Shown here piece by piece: positions 54,360-62,844 of a DNA stretch of 64,000 nt (position 1 is its first letter; each line of letters starts with the position of its first letter). The notes under the pieces were generated by a model, which did no database searches, was not told where the DNA came from, and saw only the letters and a list, made by a program, of their open reading frames with translations. The stretch covers positions 1 to 64,000 of the forward strand of contig JBMNPE010000001.1 in NCBI GenBank assembly GCA_050943435.1, written 5' to 3'. Position numbers and translations under genes: made by a program. Source of the stretch: RGIG5675 sp050943435 (GTDB lineage: Bacteria > Bacillota > Clostridia > Oscillospirales > Ruminococcaceae).

Positions 54360-55130
54360 TCAGCTTTCAGATTCTATCTTTTCCGCAGTCAGCAGTGCAA
54401 GCCTGTAGAAAACCCTGCACGGATCCTCTTCGGCTGTGCCGAGAATCCTGCGCTGCCAGTTCTCCCCTTCGAGGGAATCGGCGCTGTAGAGGAACTGGTA
54501 GAGCTGCATCCCCCTGAAGTCGCATGCGGCTTGGAGAGCGCTGCATTCCATGTCCACGCACAGGCAGCCTTCCGACATCCTCCTGTCGCGGAGGCCTGCA
54601 GTCTCCCTGTATATGCTGTCAGTGGTCCATGTCGCGCCGCAGGCATATCCTATGCCTTCCTCGTCAAACAGCTTCCTCATGAACCCTGCGTTCTTAACCT
54701 CGATGTAGTCAGACGGGGGAGCATAGTGGAAGCTCGTCCCCTCGTCTCTGTATGCGCGGTCCGGAATAATGCATTTTCCTGGCTCGAGGGAGCCGAGGAC
54801 CCCGCACGACCCGAAGACCACAGCGTTCTTTATTCCATATATGCCTCTATCCTCCTCGAGGATGCATACCGCGGCAGGCGCCCCCACAGGGATTCTGCTC
54901 ACCCCAATGTCTGTCCCGGCAGCAAGATACATCGGATACGGGTCGCCGCACATCTTTGGGAAGACCCTGCTGTCGGCCTTTGTGATGCTGCCGTTTTTCT
55001 CAAGCTCCTCAATGAGGGGCTTTGAGAAGGTATATACGCAGGTATTGACTCTCACGCCTGAAGGCGTGTACAGGTTTTCCGGGTCTATTAAGGCGGGGGT
55101 CTTTATGTCGAAAGAATCAAGGATGCTCAT
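54360..55130 (-). CDS. nucleoside phosphorylase (PNP/UDP family)
   Basis: A 256-residue member of the purine/uridine phosphorylase superfamily. The family strand FGSCGVLG lies near residue 107, the nucleoside-binding DMECSALQAA near 194, and an N-terminal GDPYPMYL-like segment near 62 supplies phosphate-site residues. It releases the base from nucleosides using phosphate, giving (deoxy)ribose 1-phosphate. Compared with classic uridine phosphorylase the C-terminal part is long and the exact specificity is not readable. Its start overlaps the stop of the preceding membrane-protein gene by ATGA. Confidence 0.85.
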   Translation of the reverse strand: MSILDSFDIKTPALIDPENLYTPSGVRVNTCVYTFSKPLIEELEKNGSITKADSRVFPKMCGDPYPMYLAAGTDIGVSRIPVGAPAAVCILEEDRGIYGIKNAVVFGSCGVLGSLEPGKCIIPDRAYRDEGTSFHYAPPSDYIEVKNAGFMRKLFDEEGIGYACGATWTTDSIYRETAGLRDRRMSEGCLCVDMECSALQAACDFRGMQLYQFLYSADSLEGENWQRRILGTAEEDPCRVFYRLALLTAEKIESES

Positions 55131-56026
55131 ATGGTTTCCTCCAGTTTGCCTTTTTCAGAGACCTGAGCGCTGCCTCCCAGTGAGGAAGGGCCGGCAGTGC
55201 CGTCATCATGAGGAGCGTCTTCATCGTCTGCGGGCTTGAGCATCAGCTTCGGGGCAATGGATTTCGGGCTGTGGTTCTTCTCATATAAGTACCCTATGAT
55301 GCTGAATGTGACTGCACCAACGAGATTCACGAACAGGTCCTTCATGGTGTCCAGGATCCCTATGTCGAGGTATCCCCCGTCGATTGTCACCTCACCGCCG
55401 GCCGTGTAGATCACTGTCTTCTCTATGTCCAGAACCTGGAGGGGCTTGTCGGACCCCAGCAGGGATGACGCGAACTGCTGGACTATCTGGTCCTTCTGCA
55501 TATCGTGCAGGAAGAAGATGTCCATGGCGCACTCAAAGAATTCCCAGAGCACTCCAATCGTCATGGAGAAGCAGAAGGCGACCATCGTGAGATAGAACGG
55601 GGAGAGGGTTATCTTTTTGACCTTCCTGTTTAAGAGGTCTATCGTTGAGAAGCCGACCGCCGCGAAAAGGAATCCAGAGATCGTATGCATGATGGTGTCC
55701 CAGCCCTTGACGTTCACATAGTAGTGGTTGACTTCTCCGAGGATCTCCGTCGCGACTATGAAGCAGTAGATGATTATCTGGAACAGCTGAGGGACCTCTA
55801 TGTTGAACTTCTCCTCGACAAATGCCGGAATGAGGAGAAGGAGAAGGCTCAGCACGCATGTGAAGGCGTTCTCGTAGTTTCCCATGAGGATGCTCCTCAC
55901 AAGGACGAAGATTATGAATGCCCTCAGAATGACAAAGACCCTGAAGGCCCTGCGGTTCTCCTTCACCCTCGCTATGAGCCTGCTTACAAGCCCGCTGCCC
56001 TTGGACTTTTTCTCTTTCTCTTTCAT
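55127..56026 (-). CDS. polytopic membrane protein, possibly DUF2238/YjdF-like
   Basis: A 299-residue membrane protein with about seven spans (roughly residues 27-45, 52-68, 80-97, 108-130, 140-163 and 225-247). WDTIMHTISGFLFAAVGF near residue 109 and VLWEFFECAMDIFF near 158 hold conserved-looking polar residues within helices (Asp, His, Glu, Glu), a pattern like the DUF2238 family. Termini are charged and cytosolic. Function unknown. Second gene of the five-gene operon, 13 bases after the CadD-like gene and overlapping the nucleoside phosphorylase. Confidence 0.65.
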   Translation of the reverse strand: MKEKEKKSKGSGLVSRLIARVKENRRAFRVFVILRAFIIFVLVRSILMGNYENAFTCVLSLLLLLIPAFVEEKFNIEVPQLFQIIIYCFIVATEILGEVNHYYVNVKGWDTIMHTISGFLFAAVGFSTIDLLNRKVKKITLSPFYLTMVAFCFSMTIGVLWEFFECAMDIFFLHDMQKDQIVQQFASSLLGSDKPLQVLDIEKTVIYTAGGEVTIDGGYLDIGILDTMKDLFVNLVGAVTFSIIGYLYEKNHSPKSIAPKLMLKPADDEDAPHDDGTAGPSSLGGSAQVSEKGKLEETI

Positions 56027-56039
56027 TCTGCCTCTGCCT

Positions 56040-56603
56040 CTATATGCCTAAGATCACCATCGCCCCTATCACTATCATGAGGGCGGGCACAATATATCTG
56101 GAATTCCTTGAGAGGAATTCGTTAAGCCTGCGGATGGACGATATCCTGTATGCGGCGATTCCCCACAGGACTGTGAACAGGAGAAACACCGCGCAGGAGA
56201 CCGCTGTCTCAACCGCCGAGAACTGAGTGAACATCGGAATGTACACCCCTATGTTGTCAAAGCCGTTCATGATGAGCGTCATCGCAGCCCCGGGGAAAGT
56301 GTAGGCCGCTGCTCCTGCCTCCCTGCCTTCATCATCGTCTTTTTTGTGGGAGAAGATCATGCCTATTCCTATGCCTATTGGAATGAGCCCGATCCACCTC
56401 GTGATGCTCTCGGGAAGGAGCTTTGCCCCGAAAGCCCCGGCGGCGCTAATGGCCAGAATCACTGCCATCCCAAGAAGCTGGCCTGCGGCCACAGGAAGCC
56501 TCCGCTTTTTTCCGGCACCGGCGAACAATATGACAAATACTGCAAGGTCGTCGATGCTGGTGCTGATGAATGCTATGAAGGTTTTGGCTATCACTTCCAG
56601 CAT
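56040..56603 (-). CDS. CadD-like cation transporter
   Basis: A 187-residue membrane protein with about five to six spans, resembling the CadD cadmium-resistance transporter family and the wider LysE-like fold. The N-terminal TSIDDLAVFVILFAGA segment (about residues 15-30, with a paired Asp-Asp in the first helix) is typical, as is the second-half MNGFDNIGVYIPMF with another Asp. No metal regulator adjoins. There is no Shine-Dalgarno sequence; a TGCTATTAT extended -10 ends only nine bases before the ATG, so the message may be leaderless. First gene of the five-gene operon. Confidence 0.75.
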   Translation of the reverse strand: MLEVIAKTFIAFISTSIDDLAVFVILFAGAGKKRRLPVAAGQLLGMAVILAISAAGAFGAKLLPESITRWIGLIPIGIGIGMIFSHKKDDDEGREAGAAAYTFPGAAMTLIMNGFDNIGVYIPMFTQFSAVETAVSCAVFLLFTVLWGIAAYRISSIRRLNEFLSRNSRYIVPALMIVIGAMVILGI

Positions 56604-56612
56604 AATAATGTA

Positions 56613-56621
56613 ATAATAGCA
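56613..56621 (-). promoter_or_regulatory. extended -10 promoter of the CadD-like operon
   Basis: TGCTATTAT on the minus strand (56621-56613). Its last base is nine bases before the ATG (56603-56601), placing the transcription start within about three bases of the start codon. Confidence 0.5.
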
Positions 56622-56650
56622 GAATGCGGGGAAAATTCACCCTCGGCATG

Positions 56651-56680
56651 AAAAAAGCACGCCTGAGGCGTGCTTTTTTT
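56651..56680. terminator. orphan intrinsic terminator between divergent genes
   Basis: AAAAAAGCACGCC, TGA, GGCGTGCTTTTTTT: a near-perfect palindrome with T-runs in both directions. Neither flanking gene ends here; both start on either side of it. Confidence 0.85.
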
Positions 56681-56833
56681 AGAGATCAAAAATGAATTTT
56701 TTCAGCTTCTAATCCTACAGTATATCACCGAATCCGGAAAACGGAAGTGGGACTTGGAATTATTCATTTACTCTGACAGAAAAGGGTCCGCAGGCGCTCT
56801 TAAATTCGTAGGTTTATGCGATTTATATGAAAT

Positions 56834-56861
56834 TTGCAAAATGTTAATATTTCTTTATAAG
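56834..56861 (+). promoter_or_regulatory. promoter of the NCS2 permease
   Basis: TTGCAA (56834-56839), 16 bases, TATAAG (56856-56861). I see no purine riboswitch core between it and the gene. Confidence 0.6.
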
Positions 56862-56897
56862 ACAGCAGCCATTCAATAATCTGAGGAGGTTAATGAA

Positions 56898-58247
56898 ATG
56901 CTGGAAAAGATCTTCAAGCTGAAGGAGCACAACACCACTGTAAAGACGGAGCTGCTCGCGGGGCTCACCACTTTCCTCGCGATGGCGTACATTCTTGCAG
57001 TCAACCCGAACACGCTGGGAGTAGTCATGGATAAGCACGGCGTGTTCATGGCAACGGCCATTGCATCCGCCATAGCCACGTTCGTAATGGCGTTCCTGGC
57101 AAACTACCCGATAGCCCTCTCCGCAGGGCTCGGACTGAATGCGTACTTCGCATACACAGTCTGCCTGGGCGAACTCAAGGATGAGCAGGATCCGTTCAAG
57201 ATCTGCCTCACCGCGGTTCTTGTAGAAGGAATCATATTCATCATCCTCTCCGCCTTTAAATTCCGCGAGAAGATCATCAACGGCATACCGATGAACCTCA
57301 AATACGGAATCTCCGCAGGCATCGGCCTGTTTATAGCCTTCATAGGGCTGCAGAGCGTCGACATTGTTGTCACCAACGAGGCAACCCTTGTCGGACTCGG
57401 GGATTTCAGCTCTGCAGAAGTGATCCTCTGCTTCATCGGACTTATCATCATCGTCGTCCTGAGCCACTACAAGGTCCGTGCTGCCGTGCTGATCGGCATG
57501 CTCGCAACCTGGCTGCTCGCCATGGGAGCACAGGGGCTCGGATGGTACACTGCCTCCAACTGCTTCCCGGATTTCTCAGAAGGCCTGCATTTTGACGGAC
57601 TTGCCAAGACCGCCTTCCAGTTCAACTTTGCCTGGGCAGGCAAGCACATCATACAGTTCATAGCCATAACATTCAGCTTCCTGTTCGTCGACCTGTTTGA
57701 CACTGTAGGAACCGTTGTCGGGGTCGCAGACAAGGCCGGACTCCTGGACAAGGACGGAAATCTCCCGCGCGCAGGAAAAGTCCTCATGTCAGACGCAATC
57801 GGCACGGTCTCCGGAGCCTGCCTCGGAACTTCCACAATCACGAGCTTCGTGGAATCCAGCGCCGGTGTTGCAGTAGGAGGAAGGACCGGACTCACGGCCC
57901 TCACTACCGGGGTTCTGTTCCTGGCTTCACTCGTGCTCAGCCCGGTATTCATTGCCATACCGCCCTGCGCCACCGCGCCTGCTCTTCTCTATGTCGGAAT
58001 GCTGATGGTCAGCAGCGTCAAGAACATCAAATTCGACGGAGACATGGCTGACACATTCGGAGCCTATATGGCCATGATGATGATGCCCCTCACGTATTCG
58101 ATAGCAAACGGCATCATGTTCGGCATCGTGAGCTGGGTCATAGTCAAGGTGCTCGAGAAGAAGGCAAGGGACGTAAGCCCGACAATGTGGGTAGTATTTG
58201 CCCTGTTTGCCCTGAGGATCATATCTCTGATTGCTCACTTTGGGTGA
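56898..58247 (+). CDS. NCS2 family purine permease (AzgA/PbuG-like)
   Basis: A 449-residue nucleobase transporter with about 13-14 spans. The AzgA branch is marked by the N-terminal TELLAGLTTFLAMAYI segment with VNPNTLG near residue 36, LSAGLGLNAYFAY near 75, and FVDLFDTVGTVVG near 257. This branch imports hypoxanthine, guanine and adenine with protons. GAGGAGG lies eight bases before the ATG. It fits with the nucleoside hydrolases of the window, which release such bases. Followed by a terminator. Confidence 0.93.
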   Translation: MLEKIFKLKEHNTTVKTELLAGLTTFLAMAYILAVNPNTLGVVMDKHGVFMATAIASAIATFVMAFLANYPIALSAGLGLNAYFAYTVCLGELKDEQDPFKICLTAVLVEGIIFIILSAFKFREKIINGIPMNLKYGISAGIGLFIAFIGLQSVDIVVTNEATLVGLGDFSSAEVILCFIGLIIIVVLSHYKVRAAVLIGMLATWLLAMGAQGLGWYTASNCFPDFSEGLHFDGLAKTAFQFNFAWAGKHIIQFIAITFSFLFVDLFDTVGTVVGVADKAGLLDKDGNLPRAGKVLMSDAIGTVSGACLGTSTITSFVESSAGVAVGGRTGLTALTTGVLFLASLVLSPVFIAIPPCATAPALLYVGMLMVSSVKNIKFDGDMADTFGAYMAMMMMPLTYSIANGIMFGIVSWVIVKVLEKKARDVSPTMWVVFALFALRIISLIAHFG

Positions 58248-58270
58248 TTTAAGCCTGAGACAGAAAGCAG

Positions 58271-58304
58271 CGGCCTCTCCAATTTGCGGAGAGGCCGTAT
58301 TTCT
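58271..58304. terminator. terminator between the NCS2 permease and the ABC exporter
   Basis: CGGCCTCTCC (58271-58280) pairs with GGAGAGGCCG (58288-58297) across seven bases, followed by a T-rich stretch on the plus strand. Confidence 0.8.
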
Positions 58305-58329
58305 GTCCATATCAGCATACTTAAGGGGT

Positions 58330-60063
58330 TCAGCCCCTGTCGAACTGCATGTCATAATACTTCTTGTATATGCCGTTTTTTGCTATGAGCTCTTCGTGGG
58401 TGCCGCGCTCTGCTATGCCGTTCTCGTCGATGACTATTATCTCGTCGGCGTTTCTTATTGTTGATAGCCTGTGGGCAATAGTGATCGTAGTGCGGCCTTT
58501 GGCGAGCCTGTCGAGGCTCTTCTGGATGTGGAGCTCGCTCTCGTTGTCAAGAGAGCTTGTGGCCTCGTCGAGAATGAGCACGGGGGGATTCTTGAGGAAG
58601 ACCCTCGCTATGGCAATCCTCTGCTTCTGTCCGCCTGACAGCCTCGTGCCGCGCTCGCCGACGCGCGTGTCGTACCCATCCGGCAGAGACATGATGAAGT
58701 CGTGTATATCTGCGGCCCTTGCAGCCTCGATGACCTCATCCCTTCCGGCGTCCGGCCTTCCGTAGAGAATATTTTCCATAACTGTCCCGTCGAACAGGTA
58801 CACATCCTGCTGCACAAGCCCTATGGCCTTCCTCAGGCTCTTCTGCGTGAGGCCCCTCACATCCCTGCCGTCTATCATGACGGAGCCGGATGTGACGTCG
58901 TAGAACCTTGGGAGCAGGGAGCAGAGAGTGGTCTTGCCACCTCCAGAGGGGCCGACGAGGGCAACAGACTTTCCGGCGTCTACATGGATATTTATGTGGC
59001 TCAGTACAGAAGAGCCCTCGTCATAGCTGAAGGACACGTCCCTGTAGTCAATGACTCCCTTTACGTCACTGAGCTCCTCCGCATCCGGGGAGTCCTGTAT
59101 CTCCGGAACAGTTTCCATGATTTCCTCGAACCTGCTGAATGCGGACATTCCACGCTGCAGCATCTCAGTGAGCTCTATCAGCACGTCTATGGGGCCTATC
59201 AGCACATTGATATAGAGTGCATATATCGAGAGGTCGGAAGCCGCAAGGGAGCCTTTTGCTATGAAGATTCCTCCTCCGACCAGGAGGGCAGTGTACAGCA
59301 TCCTCTCAAGAAACAGGTTTGTGGAGGAGTAGTCGGCCATGCACCTGTACTTTTTCTTCTGTGAAACAAGGAATGCCTGGTTTCCGACGGAAAACTTTTC
59401 CTTTTCGAGCTCCTCGTTCCCGAACGACTTGACGACCCTTATGCCCGAAAGGGAGTCCTGGAGCCTCGCGTTGATATCGGATATCTTTTCGCGGTTTTCC
59501 CGGAATATTGCGGACATCTTCCTGTACTTGTAAAAACTGAATACCGCCATGACGACAATTATGGCGAGAAGCACCAGTGTGAGCTGGACATTGATTGAGA
59601 AGAGCAGCGCAAGGGATCCTGCTATCTTGATGAAGGATATGAACAGGTTCTCCGGCCCGTGGTGAGCCATCTCCGTGATGTCGAAGAGATCTGAGATCAG
59701 CCTGCTCATGAGCTTCCCGGTGTTGTGCCTGTCGTAGTAGGAGAATGAGAGCCTCTCGTACTGGTCGAAGAGCTCTTCCCTCATTGTGCTCTCCATCCTG
59801 GCCCCGAGCATGTGGCCCTGGTATGTGACGAAATATCTGCACACCGTCTGAATGAGATAGAGGAACAGCAGGGCGAGGAAGAGCCTCATCATCTGGCTCA
59901 TTATTGAATCCGGTGATCCTCCGAAGAGGTTCGCGGCGAGGTACCTTAACAGCCATGGGAAAACCAGGTCTATCGCACTCACGAGGAGCGCGCAGAACAG
60001 GTCTGCGAAGAATACCACCCTGTAGGGCTTGTAGTATTTGACGAATTTTTTCAGAAGCTTCAA
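58330..60063 (-). CDS. ABC exporter with fused membrane and ATPase domains (MsbA/LmrA-like)
   Basis: A 577-residue half-transporter that would work as a homodimer. Six transmembrane helices occupy about residues 15-310; the ATPase domain has Walker A GPSGGGKTT near 367, signature LSGGQKQRIAIA near 468 and Walker B VLILDEATSSLD near 490. Substrate cannot be inferred. The start is placed at TTG 60063, six bases after GGGAGG, because a longer GTG-initiated frame would bury that site. It follows the Crp-family regulator gene by about 60 bases on the same strand and may be cotranscribed. Confidence 0.92.
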   Translation of the reverse strand: MKLLKKFVKYYKPYRVVFFADLFCALLVSAIDLVFPWLLRYLAANLFGGSPDSIMSQMMRLFLALLFLYLIQTVCRYFVTYQGHMLGARMESTMREELFDQYERLSFSYYDRHNTGKLMSRLISDLFDITEMAHHGPENLFISFIKIAGSLALLFSINVQLTLVLLAIIVVMAVFSFYKYRKMSAIFRENREKISDINARLQDSLSGIRVVKSFGNEELEKEKFSVGNQAFLVSQKKKYRCMADYSSTNLFLERMLYTALLVGGGIFIAKGSLAASDLSIYALYINVLIGPIDVLIELTEMLQRGMSAFSRFEEIMETVPEIQDSPDAEELSDVKGVIDYRDVSFSYDEGSSVLSHINIHVDAGKSVALVGPSGGGKTTLCSLLPRFYDVTSGSVMIDGRDVRGLTQKSLRKAIGLVQQDVYLFDGTVMENILYGRPDAGRDEVIEAARAADIHDFIMSLPDGYDTRVGERGTRLSGGQKQRIAIARVFLKNPPVLILDEATSSLDNESELHIQKSLDRLAKGRTTITIAHRLSTIRNADEIIVIDENGIAERGTHEELIAKNGIYKKYYDMQFDRG

Positions 60064-60126
60064 AAGGCACCTCCCAGACACTGGCTGCCGGCTGATTTCT
60101 ATCTGCTGGAAAAGGGGATCCCGCCC

Positions 60127-60768
60127 TCAGTAGGACTCTATGTCCGCGAGGTCGCTCGACAGTTCCTCGAGATAATCCCTGTCCATTATCTTATAAGTTT
60201 TTCCATCTTTTGAAAGTGCTCCTGACTCGGTAAATCTCTTCATGAGGGTCTCGATATGGCGGTATGTGGCCCCGAGGGACGACGCCATCTGCGATTTCCT
60301 GACCCTGACAACCCCTGCATCCTCGTGCTCGAGCAGATAGAAGGCGAGGCGGTTCTTCATCGGGAGTGTTTCGGAACATATCAGCTTAACCCTGTTCTGG
60401 GTCTCCTTTTCCATCGTCGTGAGGCACAGGTTCCTTAAAAATTCCGGGTCGCCGAGAAGCAGCTTCCTCGCCCGGTCCATCGGGTAGGAGATGAGCACGC
60501 AGTCCTCATCGGCCCTCACCGACATGTGTGCCGGCTTTTCCTCGAGCAGCTCCATTTCCCCGATCCAGCTCACGGGGAACACGTTTCTCAAAACTATGCT
60601 TCTCCCGCTTGCAAGCACCATGAATACGCTGCAGCTGCCCTTTTTGAGCAGAAACAGGCTTTCTGCCTCGCACGACTGGGTTATCAGCTCAGTGCCGGCT
60701 TTTACCCTGACAGCGCTGCCGATGCCGGCGAGGCTTTCAGGGACATATGCATCGATCCTGCTGGACAT
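60127..60768 (-). CDS. Crp/Fnr family transcriptional regulator (YeiL-like context)
   Basis: A 213-residue regulator. The N-terminal cyclic-nucleotide-binding-like jelly roll (about residues 20-115) includes LFLLKKGSCSVF and a WIGEMELLEEKP phosphate-cassette-like segment; the C-terminal winged helix-turn-helix (about 135-213) has KSQMASSLGATYRHIETLM. No N-terminal cysteine cluster for an FeS sensor is seen. Start at ATG 60768; the TTG at 60786 overlaps the palindromic operator. It is divergent from a nucleoside hydrolase, as YeiL is next to RihB in E. coli, and probably controls it through the site at 60785-60808. Confidence 0.88.
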   Translation of the reverse strand: MSSRIDAYVPESLAGIGSAVRVKAGTELITQSCEAESLFLLKKGSCSVFMVLASGRSIVLRNVFPVSWIGEMELLEEKPAHMSVRADEDCVLISYPMDRARKLLLGDPEFLRNLCLTTMEKETQNRVKLICSETLPMKNRLAFYLLEHEDAGVVRVRKSQMASSLGATYRHIETLMKRFTESGALSKDGKTYKIMDRDYLEELSSDLADIESY

Positions 60769-60784
60769 GACAAATAATCGCCTC

Positions 60785-60808
60785 AAAATAGGAAATCGTT
60801 CCTATTTT
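60785..60808. promoter_or_regulatory. 24-base palindromic operator, probable Crp-family binding site
   Basis: AAAATAGGAA (60785-60794), ATCG, TTCCTATTTT (60799-60808): perfect ten-base arms. It lies in the divergent region, 17 bases before the regulator start codon, and is centred at 60796.5. Confidence 0.7.
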
Positions 60809-60825
60809 ACTCCTCTGATGCACTG

Positions 60826-60831
60826 TATACT
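60826..60831 (+). promoter_or_regulatory. -10 element of the third nucleoside hydrolase
   Basis: TATACT. With a start near 60838 the palindrome centre falls at about -41.5, the class II activator position; the -35 region is poor, as expected for an activated promoter. Confidence 0.5.
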
Positions 60832-60873
60832 ACAGGCAGAAATAAAAATTCTTTAGATATGGGAGACAGAGAA

Positions 60874-61803
60874 ATGGAAAAGAAAAAAGTTATTATCGAC
60901 TGCGATACCGGGCATGACGATGCAATAGCGATAATGCTCGCCGCGGGCTCAGAAGCCATCGACCTCATCGGGATTACCTGCGTCGCAGGAAATGCCGGCC
61001 TCGAGCACACCCTCCCCAACACGCTGAGCGTATGCCAGCACCTGGGCCTCGACATCCCTGTGTACGGCGGCTGCTCGGGACCTCTCGTAAGGGAGCAGAT
61101 AATTGCAGGCGACGTCCACGGAAAGAGCGGGCTCGACGGGCCTGTCTTTGCACCTCTTGTCTACAAGGCACAGCCTGAGAACGCAGTCAACTTCCTCGTT
61201 GACACATTCATGGCCTCCGACGGCGACATCTATCTCTGCCCTGTGGGACCGCTCACAAACGTTGCAATGGCAATGAGGCTCCAGCCGGAAATCAAAAAGA
61301 AGATCAAGAGGATAGTCCTGATGGGCGGAGCAGTCGGGGCAGGAAACGCCTCCCCGGCAGCGGAGTTCAACATCCTTGCCGACCCCGAGGCCGCTCACAT
61401 CGTATTCACTTCCGGAGTTCCTATAACGATGATGGGTCTAGACCTCACGAACCAGGCCCTCGCCACCCAGGAGATAATCGACAGGATGAGGGCCATAGGC
61501 AACAAGGCAGGAAACCTCTTCGGGGACATTATGAGCTTCACGCTCAAATCCCAGGCAGTCAACGGGCTGTCCGCCGGGCCTGTACACGACGTGACCACTG
61601 TCGCATGGCTCATTGATCCCTCCATCTTCATCACGAAGGACATGTTCGTGGAAGTGGACATAAGCCACGGATCCAGCTACGGACGCACCAACTGCGACCA
61701 GAACAACAGGCTCGGGAAAAAGCCGAATGCCACTGTGGGACTCGGCCTCGACCTCGAGAGATTCTGGAACCTCGTGGAAGGCGCGCTCAGATATCTCAAC
61801 TGA
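60874..61803 (+). CDS. nucleoside hydrolase (IunH/RihB-like)
   Basis: A 309-residue ribonucleoside hydrolase with the standard Ca site IIDCDTGHDDAIAIM near residues 5-19 (the GHDD form), NTLSVCQHL near 45, PVGPLTNVAMA near 122 and AEFNILADPEAAH near 160. The late active-site histidine lies in GPVHDVTTVAW near 233. Unlike the tandem pair at 25664-27609 it keeps the common His in the metal motif, so it is closer to well-studied inosine/uridine hydrolases. Start at ATG 60874 after GGGAGA; 60859 lacks a site. Controlled, by inference, by the divergent Crp-family regulator. Confidence 0.93.
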   Translation: MEKKKVIIDCDTGHDDAIAIMLAAGSEAIDLIGITCVAGNAGLEHTLPNTLSVCQHLGLDIPVYGGCSGPLVREQIIAGDVHGKSGLDGPVFAPLVYKAQPENAVNFLVDTFMASDGDIYLCPVGPLTNVAMAMRLQPEIKKKIKRIVLMGGAVGAGNASPAAEFNILADPEAAHIVFTSGVPITMMGLDLTNQALATQEIIDRMRAIGNKAGNLFGDIMSFTLKSQAVNGLSAGPVHDVTTVAWLIDPSIFITKDMFVEVDISHGSSYGRTNCDQNNRLGKKPNATVGLGLDLERFWNLVEGALRYLN

Positions 61804-61820
61804 ATGTCCGGACATAAAAC

Positions 61821-61857
61821 AATCCAAGCAGGGAAAACCTGCTTGGATTTTTCTTTC
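61821..61857 (+). terminator. terminator of the third nucleoside hydrolase
   Basis: AATCCAAGCAGG (61821-61832) pairs with CCTGCTTGGATT (61838-61849), loop GAAAA, then TTTTCTTT. Confidence 0.92.
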
Positions 61858-61907
61858 TCAGCTTCTGACAAGTTTTTTCAATCAGGGAATTTCGGCATCA
61901 GGCCTTG

Positions 61908-62834
61908 TCAGAGTATCGTCTGTCCTGTGAGCCAGCTCTCCTGCACGGCGTCATGCACTGTGTCCCCGGGGAGGCTTCCCCCGATGAGGAAGGGGGAGTC
62001 CGGGTCGTGCAGCTTCATATTTCGCCCCACAAGCTTCATGTCGTAGTTTGCGTAGCAGTACAGGCATCCGTGGCCGCACGTATTGTATGCCCCGATGTCG
62101 CAGCCTATGAGGCAGCGGCAGCCGGGTCTTCCGTAGGAGACGCCGGAAGGCACCCTCAGCTGTTCCCCAATGGCCCGCTCTATGACTTCCTTTGTCATGC
62201 AGCCCGAGCAGTCAAACCCGAACTGCTCGAGGTCAGTTCCCTCAAGACACGTGTACGGCTTCATCCCGCACTTTACAGCGGACTGTGCAAAGCTCCTTCC
62301 TATTTCGAGGCGCTCTTCAGGAGAAACCTCCCTGATGCCCGGAAAATTCCTCTTGGTCTTCTCATAGAGATCGACAAAGCTCACGACCACCGAGTGGGTA
62401 TAACTCTTGAGGGCTTCACAGAGTTTCTCAAAGGCCTCTTTGTGATAACTGACTGTATATTTTCCTGTGATTATTACAGGATCGTATCTCCAGATGACTC
62501 GTTGAGGGGAGACGGCGAGAGAAAGCCTTCGGAAGGACCCGACGGATGCATCCAATCCCGGTACATGGGGCTCTATATCTGTTCCGTATGGCGTAATCGT
62601 CATGTACCATATCTGCCTGAAGGCCGAGAGCTCAGCCAGGTGCGGGATCATGGGGGCCGGGTCTTTGGTGCAGAACATGATGGCGTCCACAGTTTCGGGG
62701 TCGAACCTGTAGCGCGTCACCATGGATGGGTTGTAGGGGTTCCTTGAGAGTGCATATCCCTCGAGGACTCTGTTGAGGAACCATTTTGAATAGAAGGCTG
62801 GGATGTCAGTCCTCTGGCCCGTGTTGATTATCAT
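61908..62834 (-). CDS. DUF1848 family protein
   Basis: A 308-residue protein of the DUF1848 family, soluble and of unknown biochemistry. Visible marks are the N-terminal RTDIPAFYSKWF, RYDPVIIT near residue 115, and a C-terminal cysteine-rich region with CSGCM near 210, GCRCLIGCDIG near 240 and CGHGCLYCYAN near 255, the last resembling an iron-sulfur or radical-SAM-like cluster motif. The family is distantly linked to radical SAM and spore photoproduct lyase-like enzymes (from memory, not verified). Start at ATG 62834 after AAGGA. It follows the M3 peptidase by 10 bases on the same strand. Confidence 0.8.
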   Translation of the reverse strand: MIINTGQRTDIPAFYSKWFLNRVLEGYALSRNPYNPSMVTRYRFDPETVDAIMFCTKDPAPMIPHLAELSAFRQIWYMTITPYGTDIEPHVPGLDASVGSFRRLSLAVSPQRVIWRYDPVIITGKYTVSYHKEAFEKLCEALKSYTHSVVVSFVDLYEKTKRNFPGIREVSPEERLEIGRSFAQSAVKCGMKPYTCLEGTDLEQFGFDCSGCMTKEVIERAIGEQLRVPSGVSYGRPGCRCLIGCDIGAYNTCGHGCLYCYANYDMKLVGRNMKLHDPDSPFLIGGSLPGDTVHDAVQESWLTGQTIL

Positions 62835-62844
62835 TTTTTCCTTT

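Noticed and set aside
56681..56897. Purine riboswitch before the NCS2 permease
   Set aside because: The conserved junction and loop sequences of purine riboswitches are not present, and an ordinary promoter lies close to the gene.
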